This document shows positions 1 through 11,815 of a stretch of DNA of 64,000 nt, one piece after another. Numbering within the stretch: the stretch's first letter is position 1; every line of letters starts with the position of its first letter. The position numbers and the translations under genes are program-made. Under the pieces are notes generated by a model. The model saw only the letters and a program-made list of their open reading frames with translations. It did not search any database and was not told the origin of the DNA. Origin of the DNA: Delphinapterus leucas (taxonomy: Eukaryota; Chordata; Mammalia; Artiodactyla; Monodontidae); the NCBI RefSeq assembly GCF_002288925.2, contig NW_022098049.1, positions 4,480,757 to 4,544,756 on the forward strand, given 5' to 3'.

Positions 1-860
1 CTACTCTTATGTTACTTTTCATTTTTAAATATTTCAAACCTCCTAAGAATTACAGAGAATAAGACAAACATCCATAGATCACCTGTTGCCCAGATTTAAC
101 CAATGCTGACATGAGCCACCTCCCACATTTGCTGCCCTTCTTCTGTCTGGATGAGGGTGACCCAGCTCCTGGGGCTCAGCAAACTCCAGGAGCCCAGGAC
201 AATGCCTCCTTCTCTTTGCTGTCCATGCCTATCTCTCCATGCCTGGAGAACTGTAACCCACCACGTTCTCCTCGGTTTAGCGATTCATCCCCTTCCTCTG
301 CAAATGGGACTCAGTGTGGTGAGAAACATCAAAGTTCAGTTTTGGTTTACTTGCAGCTGGTGAGTGTTTGTTTGTTTTGTGCGTGAAAAAGCATCTGCTC
401 TCAGCCTCAGCTTTGAAACAGAAACTGGCCTGTAACAAGACTGAAACAGCACGCTCCCTGTTACACGAAGACCTTAATAATAAAAGAAAGCTCTGGGTTT
501 TGTTAACCCATTTAATGTATCGTACCCTTTGTTTTCCCAGAAACACTGTGAGTGTGTGAAGTGACACTCGTATCACAGACCGGAAACAGAGCTGGAGAGG
601 TTACAAGCTTACCCAGGCTTGCTTGCCCAGGACATGCAATAGGGGTCATTCATTTGTGTATCTGTCAGGCACCAAAACCTGCACTTGTTTTCAATGATGA
701 AAGTACAGACTGCCTTTCATTTTACAATATCTAAATCGGTTACATGTAGGCCTTTTCTATATTCGTGGCTATATTCCAGATAACTGAGGTTGAGGGGTAA
801 ATGACCTCCATATTATTTAAATGGACGTTTCTGTAAGCAAAGCCTTTAATTCCTGGAGAT
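1..860. other. intergenic, no gene recognised
   Basis: No coding or RNA gene signal. Bases 1-110 faintly resemble an old L1 3'UTR, but too weakly to name. Confidence 0.5.
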
Positions 861-900
861 GTATATATATATATATATATATACACATACATACATATGT
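861..900. repeat. (TA)n / (CATA)n microsatellite
   Basis: About ten TA units grade into ACACATACATACATATGT. Confidence 0.85.
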
Positions 901-2015
901 ATATTTTTTTAACTTAGATATTGGAATGGTACAGCAGAACTTCTTTACTATCTGTCTTAGGTCACTGCCATCGAAGCAGCACCTGAGACAGTGATTTGGG
1001 TGAATGTGATTCCCTGAATTATATTCAGTGAATGTGGAGGGCTCTCAGGAGACAGGAAGTACAGGAAGAAGGATGGGCAGGGGAGGCAGCTAAGCAAATA
1101 TGTGGTCTCAGCTGGATCCAGCCTCAGCCTGACCACGCAGGGAGCTCTGGAGCATGAAAGCCACCCAAGTTACTGCAACTTTGAGGCAAGGGGGCTGGCC
1201 TTTCTAGAAGGTGAGAACCACCTTCTCCCAGCAGCTGGGGAATTGGTACAGGGGCCAGGTAAAAGGAATCTGGAGAGGGAACCAATATCCCATCTCTGCT
1301 GCCCTCAGAAATTTGGAGGATTGATTAATGCAGTCTACAAACAGCCATGTGCACTGCTGTAGAAAGACACAGAATAATTAAAAGGGTTGAATTGGAACTA
1401 ATGAAACCCCATCATCTTTTAAATGATTGGATATACTGAACCAGGAGATTAAGTATAGGAAGGTTGGAAAGCTGGTCTTAAATGGTTAATTTTTTCTACC
1501 ACTTGCAAAACCATCAAATTCAAGTGAGAGTGAGTTTGTTCGATGCCTGGCTACCTTCAGAACCTTCTGCTGTTCCTTCTGATGACGTCTTCACTGAGGC
1601 CCCACTGCCAGCCTCGAGACTGCTGATTTCAAGGCCCTTTGAAGAAAAAAAAAAAAATTCCATTTACTTTCTGCAGGAGATGACTGTCTGCTCCCCTTGA
1701 GCTGGGCCAGAGGGAGCATTCAGAATACATTGCTGGAAGTAAATGGAATTTTTCAGCTATTTAAATTGCAATTCACCCCTGAAAACTCCATTTTATCAAA
1801 ACTCCTGGTTAATACTATTTTCTATGCTCAGGTATTCTTCCCAAATACACATGCAGGAGATACAGGAGCCCAGAGGGAGACTGTTTCAGAGACAAAGTCC
1901 CTTAAAGAAGCCTCAGGTACTAACATCCTCATTGCCATGTAACAAAACTCAAAGGACTGAACAGGTATGGGGTAGGGCAGAGGGCACTCTACCTAGAGTC
2001 TGAGGAATTAATTTG
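901..2015. other. intergenic, nothing assignable
   Basis: Short frames only, without family resemblance. A 12-base A run lies near 1645. No clear repeat boundaries. Confidence 0.5.
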
Positions 2016-2019
2016 CCCC

Positions 2020-2180
2020 CCACTAGCTGTGTGTCCATGAGCAAATCATATAATCTCTCTGAGCCTTTTGGTTCACAGCTCTAAAATGGGATTAGGAACA
2101 CCGTCCTTGCCCATCTCAGAGGGTTATTGTAAAGATTATATTAGATTAATTTATATGAAACAGTTCTAGACAAATGAAGT
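2020..2180 (+). mobile_element. MIR SINE fragment
   Basis: The core is recognisable: CTAGCTGTGTGTCCATGAGC, then TCTCTGAGCC and CTAAAATGGGATTAGGA, followed by the GTTATTGTAAAGATTA region. Confidence 0.8.
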
Positions 2181-2239
2181 AGAGCTGGAAATGATATCTT
2201 TTGTAGCCAAATGCTTAAAAGCCCACAATTAAGCCTAAC

Positions 2240-2710
2240 GAAGGCAGAATTCTAAGATGGCACCCAAGAATCTCACCTCCTAGTAAATATACTTTATATA
2301 CTCCCCTTTCCTTGAGAATGTCCTGTGAATATGATAGGATATTCACTCCCATGATTAGGTTATATAAGACTCAAGCTTAACAGGCTGGAGAAATATTCTT
2401 CCTACTGGCTTTGAGAAAGTATGCTTCTAGATCATGGTTTAGACCTAAAGGTGGCTTCCAGGAGCTGAGATGAATCAGCCAGCAGCAAAACAGGGACCTC
2501 AGTCCTACGGCAACAACTTAAATTCTGCCAACAACCTGAATGAGTGTGAAAGAAGACCCTGGGCTCAGGAAGAGAACATATAGTCCAACCAAAACACTGA
2601 CTTCTGCCTTGTAAGACCCAGTTACTCTGTGCCAGGACTTCTAACCTACAAAAACTATAACATAATACCTGGGGGTTGTTTTAGCTGCTAAGTGTGTGAT
2701 AATCTGACAT
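2240..2710 (+). mobile_element. old LTR-type (MaLR-like) repeat, family uncertain
   Basis: Starts GAAGGCAGAATTCTAAGATGG and contains GATTAGGTTATATAAGACTC, an AACCTGAATGAG segment and a terminal GCTGCTAAGTGTGTGATAAT. This order matches a common mammalian LTR-type repeat, but I could not settle the family name. Confidence 0.5.
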
Positions 2711-3521
2711 ATAGCTATAAAAACCAAACATACAATCAACTGTTCTTAAAACGGCAGATTGAGGGCGACCTCTGAAATACACTCCTCCATAAAAGCAATG
2801 AGAACGCTGTATAACTGTCAAAATAAACTTTTTTAGAACTCTGAAAAATCACCAAAGGCTTGCAACAATCCAAGGAGTATTTATTCAAGAAAAATGGCTG
2901 AATCTCAGCAAGGACAGTGAGCCTTATGGCATTTTAACCTGTGCCCATCACCCTCTCCCTAGCTCTTCAGCAGCACTGAAAGCCAACAGGCTCACAACTA
3001 CAATAGATGTGAAAAACAGCAGCTAAATTGTTACCAAAGGAAGTAAAATGGATTTGGAGCGCCCAGAAGCCCCATTTCTAGAAAACTATCACTATTTGAC
3101 CTGTCTGGCAGTTCACTAAAAAGCTCCATTTTCAGGGATTGTCTTTATTTGACCTAATCAGAGCTTGCTTTTTGTGAAGAGCCCTACCCACAGACTACTT
3201 GTCAAATACAATTAATGGCAATTGTTTAATATCACAGCTACCTGAGGATACTTTAACAGTTGGCGCTAACAGTTGGGGCTAACCAGAAATTTTAAAAAGA
3301 ACAACTGGATAATGAGATGCCCATAGGGGTCTTTGAAAAGCTCCAGCATATTCCTGGAAATCCAGAAACCCATGTGCATTTTCAGAACTGCATACATCTA
3401 GGGAAGACTCGATAAAGTCTACTCTCTCACCTACGGTTATCTTGAGTCTCTGTATGAGCAAGAAGTTTAGGATAAGTTGGAGTTGTAAACTGGCTGCTAG
3501 AGCACTTAAAACATAATACAT

Positions 3522-3550
<29 letters not shown>
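3522..3550. repeat. (AC)n microsatellite
   Basis: About 14 uninterrupted AC units, inside the ancient L1 and just before the younger L1 insertion. Confidence 0.95.
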
Positions 3551-3552
<2 letters not shown>

Positions 3553-3568
3553 TAAAAATGCTGGGAGA

Positions 3569-4596
3569 AAAATATACAAGCAGCTCATGCAGCTCAATAT
3601 CAAAATAACGAACAACCCAATCCAAAAATGGGCAGAAGACCTAAATAGACATTTCTCCAAAGAAGATATACAGACTGCCAACACACACATGAAAGGATGC
3701 TCAACATCACTAATCATTAGAGAAATGCAAATCAAAACTAAAGTAAGGTATCACCTCAAACCAGTCAGAATGGCTATCATCAAACAATCTACAAACAATA
3801 AATGCTGGAGAGGGTGTGGAGAAAAGGGAACCCTCTTGCACTGTTGGTGGGAATGTGAATTGGTACAGCCACTATGGAGAACAGTATGGAGGTTCCTTAA
3901 AATAACTAAAAATAGAACTACCATATGACCCAGCAATCCCACTACTGGGCATATACCCTGAGAAAACCATAATTCAAAAAGAGTCATGTACCACAATGTT
4001 CATTGCAGCACTATTTACAATAGCCAGGTCATGGAAGCAACCTAAATGTCCATCGACAGATGAATGGATAAAGAAGATGTGGCACATATATACAATGGAA
4101 TATTACTCAGCCATAAAAAGAAATGAAACTGAGTTATTTATAGTGAGGGGGATGGACCTAGAGTCTGTCATACAAAGTGAAGTAAGTCAGAAAGAGAAAA
4201 ACAAATACCGTATGCTTATATATATATATATAATCTAAAAAAAAAAAGAACCTAAGGGCAGGACAGGAATAAAGATGCAGACATACAGAGTGGACTTAAG
4301 GACATGGAAGGGGGAAGGGTAAGCTGGGACAAAGTGAGAAAGTGGCATGGACGTATATACACTACCAAATGTAAAACCGATAGCTAGTGGGAAGCAGCCA
4401 TATAGCACAGGGAGATCAGCTCGGTGTTTTGTGACCACCTAGAGGGGTGGGATAGGGAGGGTGGGCGGGAGACGCAAGAGGGAGGGGATATGGGGATATA
4501 TGTATACATATCGCTGATTCACTTTGTTATACAGCAGAAATTAACACAACATTGTAAAGCAATTATACCGCAATAAAGAAGTTAAAAAAAAAAAAC
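3569..4596 (+). mobile_element. 5'-truncated L1 insertion (ORF2 end plus 3'UTR)
   Basis: The 3' part of ORF2 includes the Cys-rich segment [18 protein letters not shown], at about 3800-3860. The C-terminal coding part and a 3'UTR ending in a poly(A) run follow. The target duplication GCTGGGAGA is at 3560-3568 and 4597-4605. The 5' truncation and A-tail are standard target-primed integration marks. Confidence 0.9.
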
Positions 4597-4917
4597 GCTG
4601 GGAGATTATTAGTTCAAGGAATTTTAGGAAATCTCTATCCAGTCATTAGCTAAGCACTAAGCAAACTGAATAGAGACTTTGGTGGCCACAAATGACAAAA
4701 GAATACAGGTTTTACAGAATTAGTCCAAGAAAGTCACTAAAAAAACCAAACAGCAGCAACAACAACAAAGCACAAAGGTGAGAGAAAATCTTACTTCCAG
4801 AGTTGACACATTGTGCTGTTTAAATTATCCAATTTTCAGAGTTACCATATGACCCAGCAATCCCACCCCTGGACATATACCCAGAAAAGATGAAAACTAT
4901 TTCAAAAAGATACAGGG

Positions 4918-5130
4918 GGTCTTCCCTGGTGGCGCAGTGGTTGAGAGTCCACCTGCCGATGCAGGGGACACGGGTTCATGCCCCGGTCCGGGAAGATCCC
5001 CCGTGCCGCGGAGCGGCTGGGCCCGTGAGCCATGGCCGCTGAGCCTGCGCGTCCGGAGCCTGTGCTCCGCAACGGGAGGGGCCACAACAGTGAGAGGACC
5101 GCGTACCGCAAAAAAAAAAAAAAAAAAAAA
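4918..5130 (+). mobile_element. CHR SINE (nested)
   Basis: CTTCCCTGGTGGCGCAGTGG start, tRNA-like GGTTCATGCCCCGGTC box-B region, GTACCGC before a long A-tail. The target duplication AAAAAGATACAGGG is at 4904-4917 and 5131-5144. Its target includes the first bases of the neighbouring SINE, so it is the younger of the two. Confidence 0.95.
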
Positions 5131-5141
5131 AAAAAGATACA

Positions 5142-5282
5142 GGGACTTCCCTTGTGGTCCAGGGGCTAAGACTCCACGCTCCCAAGCCAGGGGGCCCAGG
5201 TTCGATCCCTGGTCAGGGAACTAGATCCTGCATGCCACAACTAAGATATGGCCCAGCCAAATAAATAAGTATTAAAAAAGAA
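5142..5282 (+). mobile_element. CHR SINE, short type (nested, older)
   Basis: GACTTCCCTTGTGGTCCAGG, then GGTTCGATCCCTGGTCAGGG and a short A-rich tail. It is followed by AAAAAGATACA at 5283-5293, matching the copy at 4904-4914. Confidence 0.9.
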
Positions 5283-7862
5283 AAAAAGATACATGTACCC
5301 CAGTGTTCATAGCAGCACTATTTACAATAGCCAAGACATGGAAGCAACCTAAATATCCATCAACAGAAGAATGGATAAAAAAGATGTGGTATATACATAC
5401 AATGGAACATTACTCAGCCATAAAAAGAATGAAATAATGCCATTTGCAGCAACATGGATGGACCTAGAAATTATCATACTAAGTGAACTAAGACAGAAAA
5501 AGACAAATATCATATGATATCACTTACACATGGAATCTAAAAAAAATGATACAAATGAACTTATTTACAAAACAGAAATAGACTCACAGACATAGAAAAC
5601 AAATTTATGGTTACCAAAAGGGAAGGGGGATGGAGGGATAAATTAGGAGTTTAGGATTAACAGATGCACACTACTATATATAAAACAGATAAACAACAAG
5701 GACCTACTGTATGGTACAGGGAACTATATTCAATATCTTGTAATAACCTATAATGGAAAAGAATCTGAAAAAGAACAGACATATGTACACAGAGAGATAG
5801 ATGGATAGATGTATAACTGAGTCATTTTGCTGTACACCTGAAACTAATAGAACATTGCTAATCAACTATACTTCAATAAAAAATTGTTTGTTTTGATAAA
5901 AAGTCCAATTTTCAATAACAATAGCAAAACATATAAGAAATACAAAGAAACAGGAACATATGGCCCAAAGGGAAAAAAATAGTTTACAGAAACTGTCCCT
6001 GAGAAAGCCCAGACGTTACTAGAAAGACAGATTTACTAGATAAAGACTTAAATCAGTTATCGTAAGTATATTCAAAGAACTCAAAGAAACCATTTCTAAA
6101 GAATTAAAGTATGAGAAAAATGTGTCATCAAACAGAGACCATCAACTAAAAGATATAAAGTATGCCCAAATGCAGACTTGAGCAGTTCAAAGAATTAGTA
6201 AGCTTAAAGACAGGTCAATTAAGATTACTTGGTATAAATAGAAAGTAATCAAAGGAAATAAACAGAGACCTATGGGACACAATTCTATGAGGCTTGCATT
6301 ATCCTGATACCAAATCAAAGACATCACAAAAAAAGGAAACTACAGATCAATATCCCATACGAACACAGACAAAAGATCCTCAAAAATTACTAACAAACTG
6401 AATTCACCAACATATAAAAAGGATCATATACCATGAATAAGATCATCTCAGGAATGAAAGGTTGGTTCAACATACAGAAAGAAATTAATATAACACACTA
6501 TATCAATAGAATAAAGTTTAAAAATCACAGTGTCATCTCAATAGCTGAAAAAACAATTTGACAAAATCCAACACTCTTTCATGGTAAAAACACTCAATCT
6601 AAGAACAGAAAGAAACTTCCTCAAATGATGAGAGGCATCTATGAAAAAAACACAGCTAACATCTTAGATAACAGTGAAAGACTGAAAGTTTTTCCCCCTA
6701 AGTTTAGGAACAAGACAAGGTACCTGCTGTTGCCATTTCTATTCAATATTGCTCTGGAAGTTCTTGCCAGAACATTTAAACAAGGAAAAGAGATAAAAGG
6801 CATCCAGACTGAAAAGGAAGAAGAAAACTATCTCTATTTGCAGATAGCATGACTTTGTTTATAGAAAAAAGTAAGGAGTTGACTAAAAAGATATTAAGAC
6901 AAATAAATGAATTCAGCAAGATTACAAGCTACAAAATCAGTATACAGAAATCAAATATATTTCTGTATACTTACAATGAACTATCCGAAACTATAATTAA
7001 GAAAACAGATCCATTTATAGTAGCATCAAGAAGAATAGAATACTTAGTAAATTTAACAAAAGAAGTACAACACTTGTACACTAAAATCTACAAAACACCA
7101 TTACAGTAAATTAATGAAGGCACAAATAAATGGAAAGATATCTCATGTTCATGGATTAGAAAAAATAATATTGTTAAAATGGTAATACTCCCAAATTTTA
7201 TTTGCAGATTCATTGCAACCTCTGTCAAAAGCCCAGCTGGCTTTTTTGAAGAAATTGACAAGGTGATCTTAAAATGTATATGGGAATCCAAGGGCCCTGA
7301 AAAGTGAAAACAATCTTGAAATGAAAGTACACAGCTGGAGGAGTCACACTTCTTGATTTCAAAACTTATAACACAGCAACAGTAATCGAGACAGTGAGGA
7401 ACTGGCTTAATGACAGGCATACAGATCAATGGAATAGAATTGAGAGTCCAGAAATAAACCCTTACATTTATGGTCAATTGACTTTTGACAAGAGTGCCAA
7501 GATAATACAGTGGGGAAAAGAACAGTGTTTTCAACGAATTGTGCTAGGACAACTGGATAACTACACGAAAAAGAATGAAACTAGTCAACACCATGTATAA
7601 AAGTTAACTCAAAATGGATGAGAAAAATATCAGGCTACTCTTAGAAGGAAACCTAAGAGTAAGTCTTCATGGTCTCAGGTTAAGCAATTCATTCTTAGGA
7701 CACCAAAAGCATAAGAAATAAAAGAAAAAGATAGATAATTTGAACTTCATCAAAATTTAAAAGCTTTGGGCTTTGAAAGACACTATCAAATAGCAACATT
7801 ATTCATCACAATTGCCAAAATGTGGAGGCAACCCAATGTCCATCAACTGTTGAATAGATAAA

Positions 7863-8045
7863 CCCTGTCTATTTGTAAATAATGTTTTACTGGAACACAG
7901 TCATGGTCATTTGCTTACATATTATCTTTGGCTAGCTCCGTGCTACAATAGCGGAGTTCAGTAGTTGCAACAGAGACTGACCAGATCACCTGCAAAAACT
8001 AAAACACTTACTGTCTGTCCCTTTTCAGAAAAAAAGTTCGCTTAC
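7863..8045. mobile_element. ancient interspersed repeat, family not named
   Basis: TTTGTAAATAATGTTTTACTGGAACACAGTCATGG followed by a GAGTTCAGTAGTTGCAACAG segment is a motif order I know from widespread mammalian repeats, but I could not recall the family with confidence. Confidence 0.45.
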
Positions 8046-8169
8046 CCTTACTCTGGGGTAATATGGTCATTTGTAAGGCATTTCAAAATAAAACAAATGA
8101 ACAAACAAAAAGAGTAATAAACTCATATTTTTCTGAGTGCTTACTATGCCCCTAAACTCTAGTAGCCAA

Positions 8170-8310
8170 GAAGTAGTAGAGCACATACTTGCTTAGTCAC
8201 TCTTCCTTGGACAAGTTACGTGAGCTCTCTGAGCCTCCATGGCCTCATCTCTAAAACTAATGTAATAATATCTGCTTCGTTGGGTTGCCATGGAGATTGA
8301 ATGAGGTAAG
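8170..8310 (+). mobile_element. MIR SINE fragment
   Basis: TTGGACAAGTTACGTGAGCT, CTCTGAGCCTCCATGG and GGGTTGCCATGGAGATTGAA match MIR core order. Confidence 0.75.
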
Positions 8311-8315
8311 ATGTA

Positions 8316-8775
8316 CTGCGATGGGATGAATTGTTCCCTTCAGAAAAGATATGCTAAAGTCCTAACCTTCAATATCTCAGAACGGGATTTTATTTGGAAA
8401 TAAGGTCACTGTATCAATAGATGTAATCAGTTAAGATGAGGTTATACTGGAGTAAGGTAGGCCCTCCCTCCAATAGGATTGATGTCTTTATAAGAAGATG
8501 GCCATATGAAAACACAAACACACAGGGAAAATGCCATTTGACAATGGAGGCAGAGACTGGAGTTATCCTACCACAAGCCAAGGAACGCCTGGGCTACCAG
8601 AAGCTAGGAAGAAGAAAGAAAGAATCCTCCCCCAGAGGCTTTTAAGGGACTTTGGCCCTGTCAACACCTTGATTTCAGATGTCTAACCTCCAAAACTGTG
8701 AAAGAATACATTTCCATTGTTTTCAGCCACCCAGTTTGAGATATTTTGTTATGGCAACACTAGAAAACTAATGCA
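8316..8775 (+). mobile_element. MLT1 (MaLR) LTR
   Basis: Order of landmarks: GGGATGAATTGTTCCC, AAAGTCCTAACCTTC, GGAAATAAGGTCACTG, GTCTTTATAAGAAGATGG, CTCCAAAACTGTGAAAGAAT and TTTTGTTATGGCAACACTAG. This is the typical MLT1 LTR arrangement. Confidence 0.8.
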
Positions 8776-8894
8776 CATTCGAAGCTCTTAAAATAATACC
8801 TAGCATACAATAACTCCATAATTTATGCTAGAAATTATTCTCGATGGTTTACCTTGTTGTTTCTGTTAATCTTCAAAATAATTTTATAAGGGAG

Positions 8895-9405
8895 GTGTAT
8901 TAATTTGCTCAGGGTAACATAATGAATGAAATACCATAGACTGGTGGTTTAAACAACAGAAATTTATTTATTTATTTAGGCCGTGCTGCACAGTTTGCGG
9001 GATCTTAGATCCCAGACCAGGGATTGAACCCAGGGCCATGGCAGTGAAAGCACCAAGTCTTAACCACTGGACCATCCAGGAATTCCCAAACAACAGAAAC
9101 TTATTTCTCACAGTTCTGGAAGCTAGAAGTCTATGATCAAGGTGCCAGTATGTCAGGTTCTGGTAAAGACCCACTTCCTGGTTTGCAGATGGACAACTTC
9201 TTGATGACTGCTCACATGGTGGAGAGAGACAGAGAGAGAGAGGGGAAGCAAGATTTCTGGTGTCTCTTCATATAAGGACACCAATCCCATCAAGGGGACT
9301 CCACCCTCACGACCTCATCTAAACCTAATTATCTCTAAAAGGCTCCACTTCCAAATACCAACACATTGGGGTAATGGGAACACAATTCAGTCCATAGTAA
9401 TAGGT
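8895..9405 (-). mobile_element. MLT1 (MaLR) LTR, interrupted by a SINE
   Basis: The reverse arrangement of MLT1 landmarks: TTAATTTGCTCAGGGTAACA, TTTCTCACAGTTCTGGAAGC, a TATAAGGACACCAATCCCAT segment and AATTCAGTCCATAGTAAT. A CHR SINE splits it at 8963-9087. Confidence 0.75.
8963..9087 (-). mobile_element. CHR SINE, short type
   Basis: On the minus strand GGGAATTCCTGGATGGTCCA leads to a tail of TAAATAAATAAAT. The target duplication AAACAACAGAAA is at 8951-8962 and 9088-9099. Confidence 0.92.
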
Positions 9406-9564
9406 ATTATTAACTCTCTTTTATAGGTATGAAAACTGGCCTCAGTGAGATTAATACAGAAGAAAAAATATAAAAGGGTAATGTTATTAAAAGGAGATTC
9501 CTGTATATGTGTGAATTCCTCGTGGGCATTTTCACATACAACCGTGTAGTTTCCATAGCAACTG

Positions 9565-9790
9565 TGGTATTATAGACCCTGAAATCAGAGAGCCTGAGTT
9601 CATTTTCACCTTCTGCCATTTACCAACTCTGGGACCTTGGGCAAGTTACTTAATGACTAGGAGTCTCAATAGCCTTCCCTGCAAAATGAATGGCTCCTAA
9701 CCTCATGGAGTGTGAGCATTAAATGACAAAATGCCTGTCAAGAGTGTCCCAGAGTGCCTGGCACAAAGTAGACATCAAATACGAGTTAAA
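9565..9790 (+). mobile_element. MIR SINE
   Basis: TGGGACCTTGGGCAAGTTAC, a GTGAGCATTAAATGA segment and GTGCCTGGCACAAAGTAGAC are near-consensus MIR landmarks. Confidence 0.88.
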
Positions 9791-9799
9791 ACTTCAAAG

Positions 9800-9935
9800 A
9801 TAAATACACAAAGATGTTTGGTGGAGCTGTGATTGTTAGAACAGATTTGGACAACTTCGATATCCAACAATAAGTTAAATAAACTATCATTCATTCATAC
9901 TGAGATGCTATACAAGCATAAAACAGAATAAGATA
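9800..9935 (+). mobile_element. possible old L1 fragment
   Basis: TCGATATCCAACAATAAGTT and CATTCATACTGAGATGCTAT resemble the late ORF2 part of old L1s (peptide context like 'small-island' PNIQQ..). Weak. Confidence 0.35.
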
Positions 9936-9944
9936 GATATACGT

Positions 9945-10165
9945 TGACTTCCTGGGTTCTTTTTCCTGTCCCTACCTACTGTGTGACTTTAGGCAAGTGC
10001 TTTAACCTCTCCGTGCCTCAGTTTCCCCAGCTAAAAAATGAAAATAAAAGCAGTACCTATTTCACAGAGTTGTCATGAAGGTTAAATAACATACAGTCTA
10101 TATAAGATGCTTAAAATATTCTGAGGCACGTAGCAAGCACATGCTAAATATTAACCATTATTATA
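9945..10165 (+). mobile_element. MIR SINE
   Basis: CTGTGTGACTTTAGGCAAGT, a CTCCGTGCCTCAGTTTCCCC segment, then GAGTTGTCATGAAGGTTAAA; clear MIR. Confidence 0.9.
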
Positions 10166-10698
10166 ATTCCATGTGTATGGAAGGAAGGAAGGCTAATGAC
10201 TCATTTATAGAAAAAGATACAAGAATCTGCTACTAATTGTTATTTCTTGGGAGTAAGGATGGGAAGTAGGAAGGAGAAGGGCTTCAACCTTCTCTTTACC
10301 CCTTCTGTACCATTGGAAACAAACCAACCCCACAATTATTAGCCGTCTCTTGTCCTTCCCTCTTTCTCCAGTAATGAAGAGTGGACCTGATGGTGCCTGA
10401 GCACTTTCTTTTACTGCCAGGCAGGGCTGCTCTTCAGCTGGGACTTGTGAGCACAGCAGATAAAAGATTTCCATCCTGGTTGGTCAACAGTCTCATCCTT
10501 GCCCCCATGATCCCACAAGGTAAAGGTTCACTCCTGGCCTGCTGGGGCCCTCCGGGAGCCTTTGGAAGGCTGATTCACAGTGACCCTGGTTTTTTCAGGG
10601 TCCTGTGGTCTAGGTTAGGAGATATTTTGGCTCTCACTCCTGGTGCCAGGCACAGAGCTTGGGGCTGTGCACCTACTGTATCTGCCTCTAAATAACTC
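10166..10698. other. intergenic, nothing assignable
   Basis: Short frames on both strands (up to 104 codons) have no family resemblance. Confidence 0.5.
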
Positions 10699-10699
10699 T

Positions 10700-10800
10700 T
10701 CAAGGTACTTATTCTCATTTACCAAATGATGAAACCAAGGTTACCTAGTAGGTGATCTGCCCAATAGCACACAGCTCATTAAGTGGCGTCTCTCTGGCTC
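10700..10800 (-). mobile_element. MIR SINE fragment
   Basis: ATTTACCAAATGATGAAACC, then CCCAATAGCACACAGCTCAT; the reverse complement of the MIR 5' half. Confidence 0.65.
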
Positions 10801-11235
10801 CTTTCACTATGTGTCTTTGCTTTCATTGGCTCACATTCCCTCTCTAAAAGTATCTGTATGCTCTGCTTCAACAAGTTCTTTTCAAAAAGTTTATTTTACC
10901 AGCGTTGTAGTTCTGCTTTGTCTCAGCTGGTTTAGCAGTTTCAGGAACAGAGCAGAGTGATCAACTCTGTGAATAATTAACAAGTTGAGTTTGATCTCTG
11001 GCCTAAAATTGACTGCTCAACTTATTTGCCCTGAACAAAAAGACAAGGAAAATTCCCCTATACTGGCACTGTTCAATGCCTGGAGAGAAAGGGAAGCCAG
11101 AAGAATCATTCTCACTCTGGCCCCCTCTAAGAGATGTAGTCCCCTGTCCAAGGTCACAGGGGCTGAACCACACTTAGTGACTGGGGCTTGACTCCATGGA
11201 GACTGGACATGGTTTTGGAAATTGAATAGTTTCAG
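10801..11235. other. intergenic, nothing assignable
   Basis: No gene or clear repeat. The segment near 11140-11180 may hold a few MIR-like words. Confidence 0.45.
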
Positions 11236-11239
11236 TTTA

Positions 11240-11330
11240 AGTCATTATGTGTGACCCTGGGCAAAGTTACTCCTCTCCCCTGGCTTCCTTTGTCATTTGT
11301 AAACAGGAGTCATAGTATTTATAGGCAGTA
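11240..11330 (+). mobile_element. MIR SINE fragment
   Basis: TGTGTGACCCTGGGCAAAGT and TTTGTCATTTGTAAACAGGA. Confidence 0.65.
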
Positions 11331-11559
11331 AGCTAATATTCTACAGAAACTAATATTTTTCAGAAGTCATCAACCAATCACAATGCTGCACGTAGAGCTG
11401 CAGCAGGGTGCTGGAGGCCCCGGCTCCACAGGCAGCTACCTGTTATTGGACTGTAGGAATATCCATGGTGGCCCCAGGGCAGTGGCCAGGTGGTCAGGAA
11501 GATGACAGCGCTACTGTGGTGAGGGGTGGGTTTCAGGGAAGCAGCTGTTTATCAACTGA

Positions 11560-11815
11560 TATGAAAGTGTTTCAATATTTCAACAACAGGTACAGCTGTA
11601 GAATGAACATGGGTCCTTTGCAATATGAGTATGCATTTCCAGGGGAATTTACTCTGTGCTTGGTACTATGGCTAAACTTACCAATGATTCCATATAATCT
11701 TCACAAACACTCTGGAAAGTGCTACTTCAAGCCCCTTTTTTCAGATAAGGAAATTCTAACACTCTATAAAGTGACAATGGTTGGTAAGTGGTAGAACAGT
11801 GATCCGAATTCAAGC
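11560..11815 (-). mobile_element. probable MIR fragment
   Basis: GTGCTTGGTACTATGGCTAA, a TCTTCACAAACACTCTGG segment, then CAGATAAGGAAATTC and GGTAAGTGGTAGAACAGTGA follow the MIR reverse order with heavy decay. Confidence 0.5.

Larger units (their letters stand above)
4839..5903 (+). mobile_element. 5'-truncated L1 insertion carrying two nested SINEs
   Basis: The ORF2 end begins at ACCATATGACCCAGCAATCC and the element ends near CTATACTTCAATAAAAAATT. The target duplication TCCAATTTTCA is at 4828-4838 and 5904-5914. Two SINEs sit inside it at its AAAAAGATACA site; removing them restores continuous L1 sequence. Confidence 0.88.
2730..7862 (+). mobile_element. ancient L1, 5' region through ORF2, split by later insertions
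   Basis: The block 2730-3559 resembles an old L1M-type 5' region (ATCACCAAAGGCTTGCAACA). The sequence resumes at 4606-4828 and at 5915-6290 with ORF1-region matter such as CTGTCCCTGAGAAAGCCCAG. Decayed ORF2 follows at about 6290-7862; fragments at 6625-7109 encode reverse-transcriptase-like and downstream peptides with stops and frameshifts. Two younger L1s interrupt it, each flanked by a duplication of old-L1 sequence, which shows it was one element before those events. Not functional. Confidence 0.65.

Noticed and set aside
1697..2003. Overlapping 81- and 86-codon plus-strand frames near 1.7-2.0 kb
   Set aside because: Overlapping frames of chance length with no codon or family support.
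3522..3550. Regularly spaced short repeats as a CRISPR-like array (also 17811-17850 and 45359-45986)
   Set aside because: They are microsatellites or tandem SINEs. Nothing has the repeat-spacer form, and this is mammalian DNA.
4980..5000. tRNA gene calls from box A/B-like words inside SINEs
   Set aside because: The tRNA-like heads of CHR SINEs cannot fold as complete tRNAs and sit in dispersed elements with A-tails and target duplications.
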